NCBI GenBank assembly: GCA_025642065.1
Contig: JAODUP010000050.1
Location: 497,001 to 561,000 of the forward strand
Length of the DNA: 64,000 nucleotides
Direction of reading: 5' to 3'
DNA from: Paralvinella palmiformis
Lineage: Eukaryota > Annelida > Polychaeta > Terebellida > Alvinellidae
Below are positions 24,590 to 36,000 of the stretch, piece after piece; within the stretch, counting starts at the first letter, position 1, and each line of letters starts with the position of its first letter. The notes beneath the pieces were generated by a model that was given only the letters and a program-made list of their open reading frames with translations, was not told where the DNA came from and made no database searches. The translations under genes and the position numbers were made by a program.

Positions 24590-24665
24590 ACTTCGCCTCG
24601 TTACCTTTGGAGGTCGCTCGGCCCATTTAACCTATCTTGTGCACAAAGTGGCCCTAAAACAGCCA
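24590..24665 (+). mobile_element. Family 2 SINE 3' fragment
   Basis: Covers CTTCGCCTCGTTACCTTTGG to GTGGCCCTAAAACA; the head is absent. Confidence 0.65.
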
Positions 24666-24867
24666 AAACTTTTCATTTACAAACAATCAATAAATAAAAT
24701 ATTCAGTATTACTTATTCATATAAAATGTATATATTTATGACTTGTTTACGATGAAAGATGATACTACGAGCCAATTTCTTAATACCATATCACCTCCAC
24801 GAATATGAGCTAACGCGACTATATCTGTCAAGTTATCTCCAGAACTGGCCTATTATCCTCCAGGTTT

Positions 24868-25420
24868 GTGAGAAACATCGGGGCGAGATCGATACGAACA
24901 TTGGCACTTGATCGTGTGCAAAGTGATACTTGCGTGATTAGTGAGACTGTGGAGATCTGGAAGGACCCGGAGAAAACATTCAAAGAGAACGATCAACCTA
25001 TCAGCACCCTAAAACATGTAAAGTATGGTTACAATCAAGTAATGACAGATTCCCACTTTTATGTGTTAAGGAAACAGATAAGGTCATGGAACATATCCCG
25101 ATCTGATGGTCAGCATAGTGAATTATAAGGCAAAGACAGGTCCATTCCACCAGTACATGTTTGTGCCATAAATAAAGAATACAGTTAGTCCCATTACCTG
25201 GTGGTATTCACAATCGGGGCAACTGACGGAAAGACTGCTGACGTTTATAAATCAATTGTTAAGTGACACTTCATCCAGTGCTGGGTTTGAGAGAGTGTTG
25301 GACTAGTTCATTCAAAACTTCGAAATCGCCTTGGAATGGAAAAAGCTGGGAAGCTTGTATTAATATACAAGCTGCTAAAGAAGAAATCAAACGATCGTTG
25401 TCTGGTATAATAAAGTGATT
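24868..25420 (+). mobile_element. Frame-shifted hAT transposase 3' end
   Basis: The upper part (24868-25128) is an open frame including VISETVEIWKDPEKTF. After interruptions, 25268-25305 reads SSSAGFERV and the next frame gives GLVHSKLRNRLGMEKAGK then LVLIYKLLKK, the hAT dimerisation domain. A frameshift lies between them near 25305. The residue RNRLG core makes the family assignment firm; the upper part is assigned only by adjacency. Confidence 0.7.
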
Positions 25421-25741
25421 AAATATATCCATATATATATATATATATATCATGACTATTTAATATTTTATAACGGCACAATACAAAAAACTGATTTAAA
25501 TTTTAAAAATCTTATTTTGATCAAATAAATTTAAAAATACGATTTTTCTTTATTAAATTTTTATCAACCCTGCATAGAACAATTTAAATAATCCAGAAAT
25601 TTTCGACTAAAGTTGAATATATATATATAAGCAATTAAAGTAACACTACATTTAGTAAATGTGTTGTTACGCATATCGTAATTCACAACGAAGTATTTGT
25701 AATATCTGATGGGCTAGATCTAGCTGTGACGGAGACAACTC

Positions 25742-25842
25742 CGGTAGGGAATAATCGCAGAAACATAAGTGTGATTCGAACCTCGACCTGGAAGTTTGCA
25801 GCGCATGGCTCTAGCCACTATGCCAACGGAGCTACTGAGATC
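25742..25842 (-). mobile_element. tRNA-like SINE head fragment
   Basis: Reverse complement GTAGCTCCGTTGGCATAGTG..CTAGAGCCATGCGC with box B GAGGTTCGAATC resembles a tRNA head. No body of a known family follows. Confidence 0.5.
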
Positions 25843-26187
25843 TAGCTAAGAAATTCAATGAATGTTTCAGTATAAAACCATTCCTCATCGGACGGCGCTT
25901 TCGCGATGAGGGAATTTGGTCCATTTTCGACGACACGAAGATGTTGACATCCCGTAGAGGTCTGGTGGACATTTTTGGAAACTGGCGAGATCTTATTGCC
26001 TGAAAAAAAAACATAATAATGATCAGTCAGGGAAACGGCTCGTCCCAACATGTACCTGTGGCAGTTCTACCATCCACAATTCCAAGTGCATAGTTCCTAG
26101 GTATAGCTAATCCACTTTTCCGAAAGCCCAACGACATTGTCGTCAAATCCCTTCATTTGGTCCATTATAGTTTTGACGCCGGGGCGG

Positions 26188-26372
26188 ATGATAATGATGA
26201 TTGATGTTTTACGGCCACTTTTGTGCCATTGGTAGGCTAAATGGGCCGTGCGACCTGCAAAGGTAATCAAGCGAAGTCAAAGATGAAACACCTTTCGGAT
26301 AAGCCCACGCCGACTAGCGAACTCAGGTGGTAGTGATTTATGGTCCAACCCGCTACCAACGCCGCCCCGGAG
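26188..26372 (-). mobile_element. Family 2 SINE
   Basis: Antisense copy from ATGATTGATGTTTTACGGCC to the degraded head at GCCGCCCCGG. Confidence 0.8.
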
Positions 26373-26387
26373 GGATCATAGGTATTA

Positions 26388-26612
26388 GTTAGTAACTTGT
26401 TGAATTTTTGGGGTAGAGACCCCTGGCTGTCGCCTACTGGGCACAGCCACCTGGTGTTGACTTCTGTTATTATGACGATGGGCGAACTGGGAGTTGTTTA
26501 ACATGGTGGCACCTCAGTTTACTATAAAAGTCACCTTCAGTTGCCTGAACAGCATGGACTATGGGTACGGAAGTCCCACGCTCTTATCCACTAGTCCACA
26601 AGGGGGCGGTCT
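26388..26612 (-). mobile_element. SINE with family 1 tail and a different tRNA-like head
   Basis: On the minus strand it starts with TGTGGACTAGTGGATAAGAG and ends with GGCTGTGCCCAGTAGGCGAC then GCCAGGGGTCTCTACCCC, a diverged form of the family 1 tail. Confidence 0.55.
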
Positions 26613-26739
26613 GATCTGTCCTTGGTATGTGTAGGGATCTTTCTGGAGGAGTGGGGTTACTGATGTCTGGTAGGAATGTTGATTTCCTTATTAGTTAGTA
26701 AAATATTGATAATTATATGTCAGTCTAATATCGAACATG

Positions 26740-26926
26740 AATGATGATTGATGTTTTACGGCCATTTTTGTGCACAAGGTAGGCTAAATGGGCCGAGCGA
26801 CCTCCAAAGGTAATGAGACGAAGTGAAAGACGAAACAACTTTCAGATATGCCAACGCCGGGATTCGAACACGGGTGGTAGTGATCTGTGGTCCAGCACGA
26901 TACCGCTAGATCATGGAGGCGCCCAA
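26740..26926 (-). mobile_element. Family 2 SINE with exact target duplication
   Basis: Full-length copy flanked by AATATCGAACATG at 26727-26739 and 26927-26939. Confidence 0.88.
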
Positions 26927-27227
26927 AATATCGAACATGGACATGTCAGTTGTAATATTATATAGTATCTTACACAAAACTATTGATTGATAGAGCAATA
27001 ATCCGGCATTGGTATATTGCATTTGTGTATTATTTCACGTGAATTAACGTGAACATGAGTTGATTTTACAATGTAAACAAACCCCGTCTGTCGCCATTTC
27101 AATTTTCAAGTGATAACCGATACTAGCGGACTTCGCTAAAGAAATACTTACTCTCATTTTTTCACTTTGTTGACAACAACAACATGTAATAATGGAATAT
27201 GCTGAACAACAAGAAACTAATCTATCA

Positions 27228-27587
27228 CTAGAAGTATTTTCCTATCTGAATTCCAATTGTATTACGCAGTAGATCGTTGTTCAAACCGAGATGTTCAGAA
27301 TAAGAATCCGGCCCACATTGAATACCATGGAACTCCACCTCCGATGTTCTGTGCTGTAACCAACGGTGACCGGAAGTGTAAAAGCCCTCGAAAATTAGTT
27401 GACAAGGTCTATTGATGACCAACAGACAATTTCCGCGACGACTGCGCCATCTAGCGAACGTCCATTTGCGGGTCGCGTTTTGCCGGGCTCGTTGAGCATA
27501 TGATAAAAATCTTCTTTTACCAATCATGAGATCACGGAGGCCACAATATGTTTCACATATTGATAACATGTATATTACAGTTTCCAA
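27228..27587 (-). CDS. Unrecognised 119-codon ORF
   Basis: An open frame with Arg-rich centre (RKWTFARWRSRRGN) and a continuous C-terminal stretch to a TAG. It is one of the longer repeat-free frames in the window, but no domain is recognised, no splice sites or polyA signal support it and the sequence contains a CTCF-like motif. It may be a chance frame. Confidence 0.15.
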   Translation of the reverse strand: METVIYMLSICETYCGLRDLMIGKRRFLSYAQRARQNATRKWTFARWRSRRGNCLLVINRPCQLIFEGFYTSGHRWLQHRTSEVEFHGIQCGPDSYSEHLGLNNDLLRNTIGIQIGKYF

Positions 27588-27814
27588 CTTGATAATTTAT
27601 TTTCAATAATTTTTCAGGCAAAAATAAACGATCAACTTTCCCATACAAATAATCTTATTGACAGGACCCTCCCCCCCCACACACACACAGGACCTTTGTG
27701 AGTTTTAAGCCAGGCTTTTTCGTTTGTCTTCCACATTGCTGAAATTCTGAACGCATTGTTATATACACCGAATCTAAACGCGCGCGCGCGCACGCACACA
27801 CACACACACACACA

Positions 27815-27972
27815 TTGGTGAGACATTACACATGTCTTGGCATGAAAAGTTGCTACTCTGGATACAGTCTCCTGAATAATCGTCCTGAAGAGTATGAATT
27901 CGAGATTCTCTGTGCCTTAATATACACGGCTAAACGCGCACACATACAATAAAGATTATCCTTTGTTATGAT
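27815..27972 (+). repeat. Dispersed duplicate, copy A
   Basis: TTGGTGAGACATTACACATG to ATTATCCTTTGTTATGATGC; almost identical to 29757-29934. Confidence 0.75.
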
Positions 27973-28185
27973 GCGAGAGTGATGGGAGCAAATATCACAA
28001 GGCATATTATGCTGCGGTTGAGAAAGTTCCGTTTTCTATGGGTGGAGACCATATTTCCCGGTCCCCGCATTTAAGAAAAGTTGATCTAGAGCTGTATAAT
28101 CCATGTGCTATTTGCGTCTTTGGAGCCACGCCGTTTAGGTGTCTGATCTGGTTATCCAGCATTTAAATGACTGTAGCAGACACAG

Positions 28186-28550
28186 GTTTTGGTTTTGTTG
28201 TTCGGGGAGAATCCCCAGGCTGTCGATTAATCAGCACAGCCTCTATGTTGGGGTGGTTGAGAATCTCCTCCCCCACCACTCACAGGGGAGCAGTACTGAA
28301 AGATGGAGCCGAAATACCCTGAGGGTGGTCACTGCCAGAGTGTTTTACGTCCTCAGGGGGATTTTTAACGTCCCCCTTTATTTTAAATAATTCAGTGGAG
28401 ACGGCAGCGCCATTTAACGTGGTCAGCCACCCACGATGTAGTGAGCCGAAAAATTAATCCCTGGAAAAGTTTCGACCTCTTACGGGGTTCGAACCTGCGA
28501 CCGTTGGCATCAAGTGCCGGGTACTTAACCGCTAGGCCACCGGAGCTCAC
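28186..28550 (-). mobile_element. Full-length family 1 SINE, first of a tandem pair
   Basis: Complete head with both boxes and body. TAGCAGACACAG lies at 28174-28185 and 28551-28562 as target-site duplication. Confidence 0.85.
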
Positions 28551-28562
28551 TAGCAGACACAG

Positions 28563-28751
28563 TTTAGGTTTTAAGTTTTGTTGTTCGGGGAGAATCCCCA
28601 GGCTGTCGCTTAATCAGCACAGCCTCTATGTTGGAGTGGTTGAGAAACCTCCGCAGTACGGAAAGATGGAGCCGAAATACCATGAGGGTGGTCACTGCCA
28701 GAGTGTTTTATGTCCTCATGGGGTTTTTAACGTCCCCCTTTATTTTAAATA
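28563..28751 (-). mobile_element. Truncated family 1 SINE, second of a tandem pair
   Basis: The tRNA-like head is missing and an internal segment is deleted. AGCAGACACAG recurs at 28752-28762, so the same target site bounds this copy on both sides. Confidence 0.8.
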
Positions 28752-29296
28752 AGCAGACACAGTACGCTCTTAAAGCATTATAAGTACTCCTGACTCAAGA
28801 ATAGAAACACTGCATCGCATCTCGAGCGGTGGCATTGGACACAGTTCGCGCGGTTGGTGTGTTTTATATAACAAGTTTAATTGTATATATAATTCACCTT
28901 GGTTGTATGTGGGAATAGAATTATCTTTCCTATGTCCAGTTATGTCCAGTCTATACTATGACATTCAAGATTATCTCTAATCTGCTTGTCATAAATAACA
29001 TTTAAGAACTACAATAGTTAGAATAGCATAAATTAGTTCAGGTTTGAAAATGATAACATAGTTCAAACAGTATCGAAGCTACGATGCGCTAATACGGTCT
29101 GCTTCAGCGCAGATGTCAGTGTTTTAATAGCAATTAAGCTAAATAGTTTTAATAGTAGTCGCTTCGTGACGCCTGCCCGTTGTAAAAACTGATCTTTGAA
29201 GACAGTAACAATTGGGTTATATAGTTTATATAGTATTGCTTTGAAGAAAGATACAGCAATTGAAAAATAACTATAAATAGGGCTGCTTAGATAATT

Positions 29297-29500
29297 AATT
29301 TAAAATAAAGGGGGACGTTAAAAAACCCCTGAGGACGTAAAACACTCTGGCAGTGACCACCCTCAGGGTATTTCGGCTCCATCTTTCCGTACTGCTCCCC
29401 TGTGAGTGGTGGGGGAGGAGTTTCTCAACCACTCCAACATAGAGGCTGTGCTGATTAAGCGACAGCCTGGGGATTCTCCCCGAACAACAAAACCAAACCA
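29297..29500 (+). mobile_element. 5'-truncated family 1 SINE
   Basis: Begins inside the body (AAAATAAAGGGGGACG) and ends in the AACAACAAAACCAAACC tail. The head is missing. No convincing target duplication is seen. Confidence 0.75.
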
Positions 29501-29604
29501 TTAAGCTAAACATTCTGACTACTGCCGTGATCTGACTTGGGTGTTTTACACCCAAACTCCACGGCTGTAGGTGATTCGTATTTTGATTTTGCTTGGCGGC
29601 TTAG

Positions 29605-29934
29605 GGACTGGTGAGACATTACACATGTCTCAGCAAGAAAAGTCGCCACTCTGGATTCAGTCCCCTGAAGAAACGTCCAGAGTTTGAATTCACGGTTCGA
29701 GATTATCTGTGCCTGTGCCTTATAATACACAGCTAAAACACACACACACACACACACATTGGTGAGACATTACACATGTCTTGGCATGAAAAGTTGCTAC
29801 TCTGGATACAGTCTCCTGAATAATCGTCCTGAAGAGTATGAATTCGAGATTCTCTGTGCGTGTGCCTTAATATACACGGCTAAACGCGCACGCATACAAT
29901 AAAGATTATCCTTTGTTATGATGCGAGTGTTGGG
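29605..29934 (+). repeat. Dispersed duplicates, diverged copy (29607-29738) and copy B (29757-29934)
   Basis: Two tandem versions of the GTGAGACATTACACATGTCT block separated by (CA)n. The second is nearly identical to 27815-27972; the first differs at many sites. Confidence 0.7.
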
Positions 29935-32477
29935 AGCGGTCTTGTAGATAATGATAGAATGCAGAAGTCCTATTCATATTGTAAGCATCACGTGTGTGTT
30001 GTGATTTACTAGTATAACGCGTGTGTGCGGACGTGCACGTGCACGGGTTTTCTGAAATAGACAATAGAAAAACAGCGTCAAATCACCACGTAACAGAAAT
30101 ATATATCTTAACTTATAACTAACAACCACCACAGCTCATAGTCGATTCCTTGGTGTGGTATGTTGTCTCAGTGATCCAGAGAGCTATGCCAGCAGGAACT
30201 TTGGCTTCTCTTACGGACACCCAAGTTGGAGTGGTCAATGGATAGGGGATAGACTGATATGGACTTCGGATGAGGCATCCCGACTGTCTCGTGGAGCCAG
30301 GGGACGAGGAAGTACTGTAGATCGGCATTTGTTGACGATGGTATTAAGTTGGCGAATGGCAAATATTCGTCAAATTACAACGACACCAACATTTCCCGTT
30401 TTACAGTACAACACACAATCATAAATCTCGTCAAAGGCTCACTATTGTTCTCCATGTTGTGAATTTGTGTAGGCTAATTAATCTACATGCGGCAATTAAA
30501 TTGAACGTTGGTTAATAAACTATTGATATTTAGTATCTCAAATGATTATTTCACGGCAAAAGCATAGTTTGTGAAGTTGTTTCAAGGTTGATATCCTTAA
30601 GTCAAACTGTGTTTCGGCAAAGTTATGGCCAGATTCAGAGGCTTCAGTAATCTTCTCGCTATTCCACTCATTTAATTTTTGCGCAGGGTGTCTTTGAATG
30701 GCTTGTTCCCAACGACATCTAAGGGTTTCAATAGACCGATCCCGCTACGACTGCGACACCAAGCGGAAATTGACCGAAGCTCGATGTTAGGTTAGAAAAC
30801 TATGACTGCTTATGAGGAATATCGGATTATAAGGAAAATGACCATCGCACGTTTTTTCAACAGCGAAAGCAAATGGACATTTTGTTCCATTCGATCTTGG
30901 ATATTTCCTACACCTAACTGTGTTTAATTTGTTGTCTCACAAAGGTAAAAAAGGTGTTATATTTCCCCCATGTTTACATTCAACCAGTGCACGAAGCAGG
31001 AATAAACACCACTTGAATGTTGTTTGCTTTAAGAGCGTTCAGAAATAGTTCGCCACGATTCCTTGTATACATCTGTAAGTGTGGCTTGAAAGTCTGATTG
31101 GAGTCACTATTCGTGGATTTATACAGATATCTCGGACTTTATATTATACAGAATAATTGACGAAATTCTGTAATTTTAGAAGAAAGAATTCGCCATTTAA
31201 TGCGTCGCCATCTTGTCAGATGATCAGATTGGCCAACTTAATACGTCACCATCATGTGCCGATTTACAGTAAGCAGAACAGACCGAACCTGCCATCCAAG
31301 ACCACATAAACCTACATCATCCGAGAGAGACTATCTGGACAACTACAACCCCCCCATAGAAGAATCTGTACAACGCAAGAAGTGATCTACGGAGAACGGT
31401 ATCTTCCATAGTCACTGATGGGGTAGACGTGTAGTGAACAAACGAACGAAAAGAATAAACTAACTGTTACTACATCCAACACAGACCAACCCGTATAGAC
31501 TAGATAGGCCAATATAATCCCATCTCCACCAGGGTCCTTTACAACAAATAACTTTATTTTAAAAGGTTACGTAAAAGGAAAAATTCCATTCAGGGTAGTG
31601 TTTATATCAATTAAACTTATACCAACACAAACAAATACATGCCAATCAAACTCTTACTGTGGACCGGGCCACATGTTTTGGCGGCACAGGTGGCTGGCTG
31701 CTCTAGGTCCACGTATACACTTGTTGCAGCTAATTTCACAATTATACTGTCTGTGACCATTTTCGCGAGTGGTTCAAAGCTCTATATAGGGCTTGGTATC
31801 CCTGAGAATGTCAAAACCTTCGTCGGAATCTGACATTTTATTGTCAACTAGTCAAGACGCTTGTAAACAAAGCTGTGGCATTATGTGATGTTTTTAATGG
31901 AAATATGATAGCCGGTGGCTAGAATTGTTTTGATTGTGGTAGTGCATCTGATAGGAAATAAAATAATTGTTTGGTACGTTATAATTATTTTGAAATGTGA
32001 TCTTTATTTTACGATAACCTTTAACGGCGCTTTATCACATATACATATCCGTTATTATTATTAGCAGTTGTTCTAGCAGTTGTAGTACTAATTAATAATA
32101 ATAATATCCAAAATCGAAACGAAAAAGAGCTTGTTGATGTTTGCTGTTTTACGGCTACTTTTCTACATATGATAGGATAAATGTATCAGTGAATATATCG
32201 AAATTTGACCGGATGTGGCGGTTAGAGATGGTAAAGCAGTGAGTACTTATCTGATATCAGGAAATTAAATGTTGTCATAATTATAGTGTCACTGAACTGA
32301 ACAGACTATTGTTTGTTTTAGTAGTGTGTGCGCGCGCGCGCGCGTGTGTGTGTATGCTAAAATAATCCTTCACACACAGCTGGTGTATAAACTTATTTAA
32401 CCAAAGTTTAGTATAGCTTTTTGAACTTCTCTAAGAAAATATTTTAAAAAAAATCAATAAATCTAGAACACACACAC

Positions 32478-32512
<35 letters not shown>

Positions 32513-33018
32513 GCCGAAAACATATATCTAACTCGATTATGTTAGTCTTTAACCTTTAACCCAGTCTAATATTATAAATAAGAATTATGACATATATGCA
32601 AACTTGTCAGAAATAAAACGTCAAACTGGGTCAACCGTACAAGTCATGACAGCCAAATAAATATTGTTGTTCAAAACCGAAATAGGGTGCAAAAAAGCAA
32701 TTGCCTATGCATCTAAATCGAGTACCCATACACACGCGTGCATCCGCGTACGTCCCCTATACGTACCTAATAACCTCGAACTATTTCGTCCACCTAAATC
32801 GACACATTTCGAGTGCCGATTTATTTGTCATAGTAAAATTACCCAAAGCTAACCCCATTTAACCTTCTAGGTCATCATTCCTATAGCAGCCAATTGCGTA
32901 AGCGGAAAGCGAACCGGACGTGACCTTTGCTCCATTTCTTTGGCGCCTTTACGTATTCGAGGCCAGATGATCAGAAGTGGACCAAACGCGGGACGGCTCG
33001 CGTCGCTGCGAAATAACC
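29935..33018. other. Intergenic, upstream of the galactosyltransferase gene
   Basis: No gene supported. The 30120-30430 interval has overlapping open frames in three frames but no recognisable product. (CA)n/(TA)n lies at 32467-32510. The region just before 33019 becomes richer in CpG, as expected for a promoter, but I see no TATA box. Confidence 0.45.
32326..32355. repeat. Alternating purine-pyrimidine CG/TG tract
   Basis: TGTGCGCGCGCGCGCGTGTG-type alternation over about 26 bp, the sequence class that most readily adopts Z-DNA. Confidence 0.6.
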
Positions 33019-36000
33019 ATGGAAACTTGTCATCATCACAAATCGCGTACGATGTCCACGAACGTGAAAGTCTACTTCGTATCGCTGTGTACGCTGTGTA
33101 CGCTGTCGCTGGCCTGGATATTGCTTGTACACGACCACGGGGAAAGAAAACGTGAGGCAACGGAATCGTGCCCGTACACAAATACGCCGGGGAGCGAGAA
33201 GTTCGCTTGGCCGCCGGACGTGGATCTCTACTTGGAGAAGTACAGTAATCTGTGTAGAGCTACGCTAGCCGAGCGCCGAATGCCGGCTGGAGGCGGATCC
33301 CGACGGGCGGATCCCGATCCGTACACGGCTAGGCGTCGAGGCGCGGATGCGTATGGAAATTCGTCGGGCATTAGTAGCAAAGGACTGCATTTGTGTTCGT
33401 GTCTGCCCCAGATGGTGTTCGCGCTGGATACAGGTGTGTGTGTGTGTGTGTGTGTGCGTGTGCGTGCGTGCGTGTGTGTTCAGATATTAAAGACAGTAGA
33501 GGGGAAATTGATACTTAGCGTTAATTGCTTGTTAGATACTTGAATCCCTGACCATTGCTTTGTTTGCATTACATATACAGTGAGTGAGTGAGTGAGTTAA
33601 CGAAGCTGTTCTTTTAGCAGAAATTGCGTCGAGGCATAAAACTTACTCCTGGAAAGAACTGGAACTCGCCAACCCCAACGTCACTTCCGGCGTTTCGTGG
33701 AAACCGCCATGCGTCGCTTGGCAACGGATCGCCATTATAATTCCATACCGTAACCGGGAGCGCCATCTAAAGGTTCTTCTCTCAGTCCTTCATCCAGTAT
33801 TACAGAGTCAGCTAGTAGAATATGAGATATTTGTGATAGAACAGGTAAGCTTTGATTTATTTCGTGATATCAAATATACATTGTAGGCCTATAAACCCGT
33901 TCCTAATGGTTTAATTGTCAGGATTACCTAAATAAGTAGATATATTTAATACTTATTTATACTAGGCTATAGTATACACGTATATTGTAAAAATTCAAGT
34001 ACATCGCATACTTTTAAGTTTAATTTATAGACAATATACTATTGTGCTAAACGAACAAGGTCAGCTAAATAAATAACACACACACACACACACACACAAA
34101 TAAACAGAAAGAGAGAGAGAGATTTTGCACTTGTATTTTAGCTCACTGTTACACACAGAAGTATTCAAAGTGGGCCAGAAATTATAAAAAAAATTAAAAT
34201 AGTAACATGCCCAGTCGGTATTCTTATCTGTAGTCATAATACAATGGCCACACTATAATTATAAGGTCACAAAATTGTGTACTAACTACTAATAGCCTAC
34301 TATACTGTAAAATATTCAGGCGGCGTGGGAGGGTTTGGGATGGTGTCAGTGTTGTTCATAGTTAATAATGTATCAGCTGATATGCTGCTAGTAACGCGAC
34401 ACACACACATATATATATATATAATTATAGGCGTATAGTCATGTATAAACATAATTACGGTGCTTTAAATTCGATGCAGCAGTTGAGAAAATTTTACAGT
34501 TTACCATTATAAGATGCGATTTGGAGGAAGCTATAGCTATAAAAACTGTACCCGGTTCTTGATAAAACTGGAGAAAACGAAACCCTTGCCAAGAGTGAGT
34601 TTTGCGTTGGATCGCAGTATCTGGTGATTCGCGGCAGTGTTACACATATAAAAGCCGGAATATTGTGTTTCTGCGTAAAAACAAGCCGAACGAGTACGGC
34701 ATACGCTGTAGTCTGAGAACGGCACGATGTTTTCATAGTACCAGGCCGTGAGATTCGTGTGATTCGTGCTTTAAATAATACAATCTGTCGGTGCGTTGTT
34801 AAAGGATAGTTGTAGAAAACTGGGGACGTTCAAGTTCACGTTCACTTTGCTATAATTCTTAGCGTAGTTATTCATGTAACGCGGTGAAGCCCACCACCGA
34901 AATGACCACCTGCTTCAATGAACTATCTGCAATATAACAGAACATTTGACTTAAGGACCATCTGTCTTGAAAGTCCACCCCGTTCATGTCTCATATGTAC
35001 CATCTGTAAACATCGGAATCCATCTTAAGAGATGACCCATATTCGAGGACCATCTTAAAAGCTCCCAAGAGTGGCTGGTACATTTGATCACTCTTCTTCA
35101 GTTAGTTGTCATCTTTATGCTATTAACCTGCCACGTCGTGTACAAAGGAAGAATGATTCGCCGACGAGCCGGTGCCGATTTTAGACGATTTATCCGTCCT
35201 AAGAACCTTATCCGTTTGTTGTTTCCTAGCTCAGGCCAGAGATATTTAATAGGGCCGCTTTGTTGAATGTCGGCTTCTTGGAGGTGAGAAGACTGCGCCG
35301 GTTCGATTGCTACGTCTTCCACGATGTCGATCTGCTGCCGGAAATCAACATGAACCTGTACAGTTGTCTCCAAAGCCCGCTGCATATAGGCGCCTATATG
35401 AACAAGTGGGATTATAAGTAAGTGACATCCATCCAGGTGTAGTCAACGCCATGCAATAGCGCGCCATATCTTGAACAAACTTTGCCGTAAGTGGTCCACT
35501 TCGCAGTTGTTGGTTTAATTATTGAAAAGTATATAAACGTTTGTAAACTTGAATAAGTGTACGTATAATTTATCAATTGCTTAATTAATCTTCTGTTAAA
35601 ACTACAGTATAATAATAATAATAATAACCACAACAACAGCAGTGTGATTAAATGTGGGTTGAAATAGATTACGAACTGTACTACACTGATTGTGACTGAG
35701 TAAATGAAGACAACCGTATACACCGACATCCTTTTGATTATAATTGAAATATTATTGTTGTTGTTGTATATTGTTACATTTGCGCACATGGTTTGCTAAA
35801 TGGGTCAAACGGCTTCCAAATCAAATGAGGCAAAATTAAAGGGGAAACGGGCTTTAGACATAGCTGAAAGGCGGGATTTGACCCTCGACGTTTGAAGTCT
35901 GCGGCCAACTGCGCTACCAGTTCAGCCATACAGGCGTCTAATTATCTGTGATGACACATTAGCGCTGGCCTATGCCGTGTTACGTGGATAACAAATGGTA

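Noticed and set aside
28139..29555. Several similar 80-110 codon frames containing FCCSGRIPRLS..HSLYVGV at 9058, 28139, 28441, 29295 and 42367
   Set aside because: They are translations of family 1 SINE copies, explained by the repeat, with no conserved start or splice context.
31639..31833. 64-codon hydrophobic frame as a small membrane protein
   Set aside because: No start context, splice sites, polyA signal or recognised family; the length is expected by chance.
32977..33018. Upstream extension of the galactosyltransferase frame from 32977
   Set aside because: The codon at 32977 is GTG; the first ATG in frame is 33019 with a good ACCATGG context.
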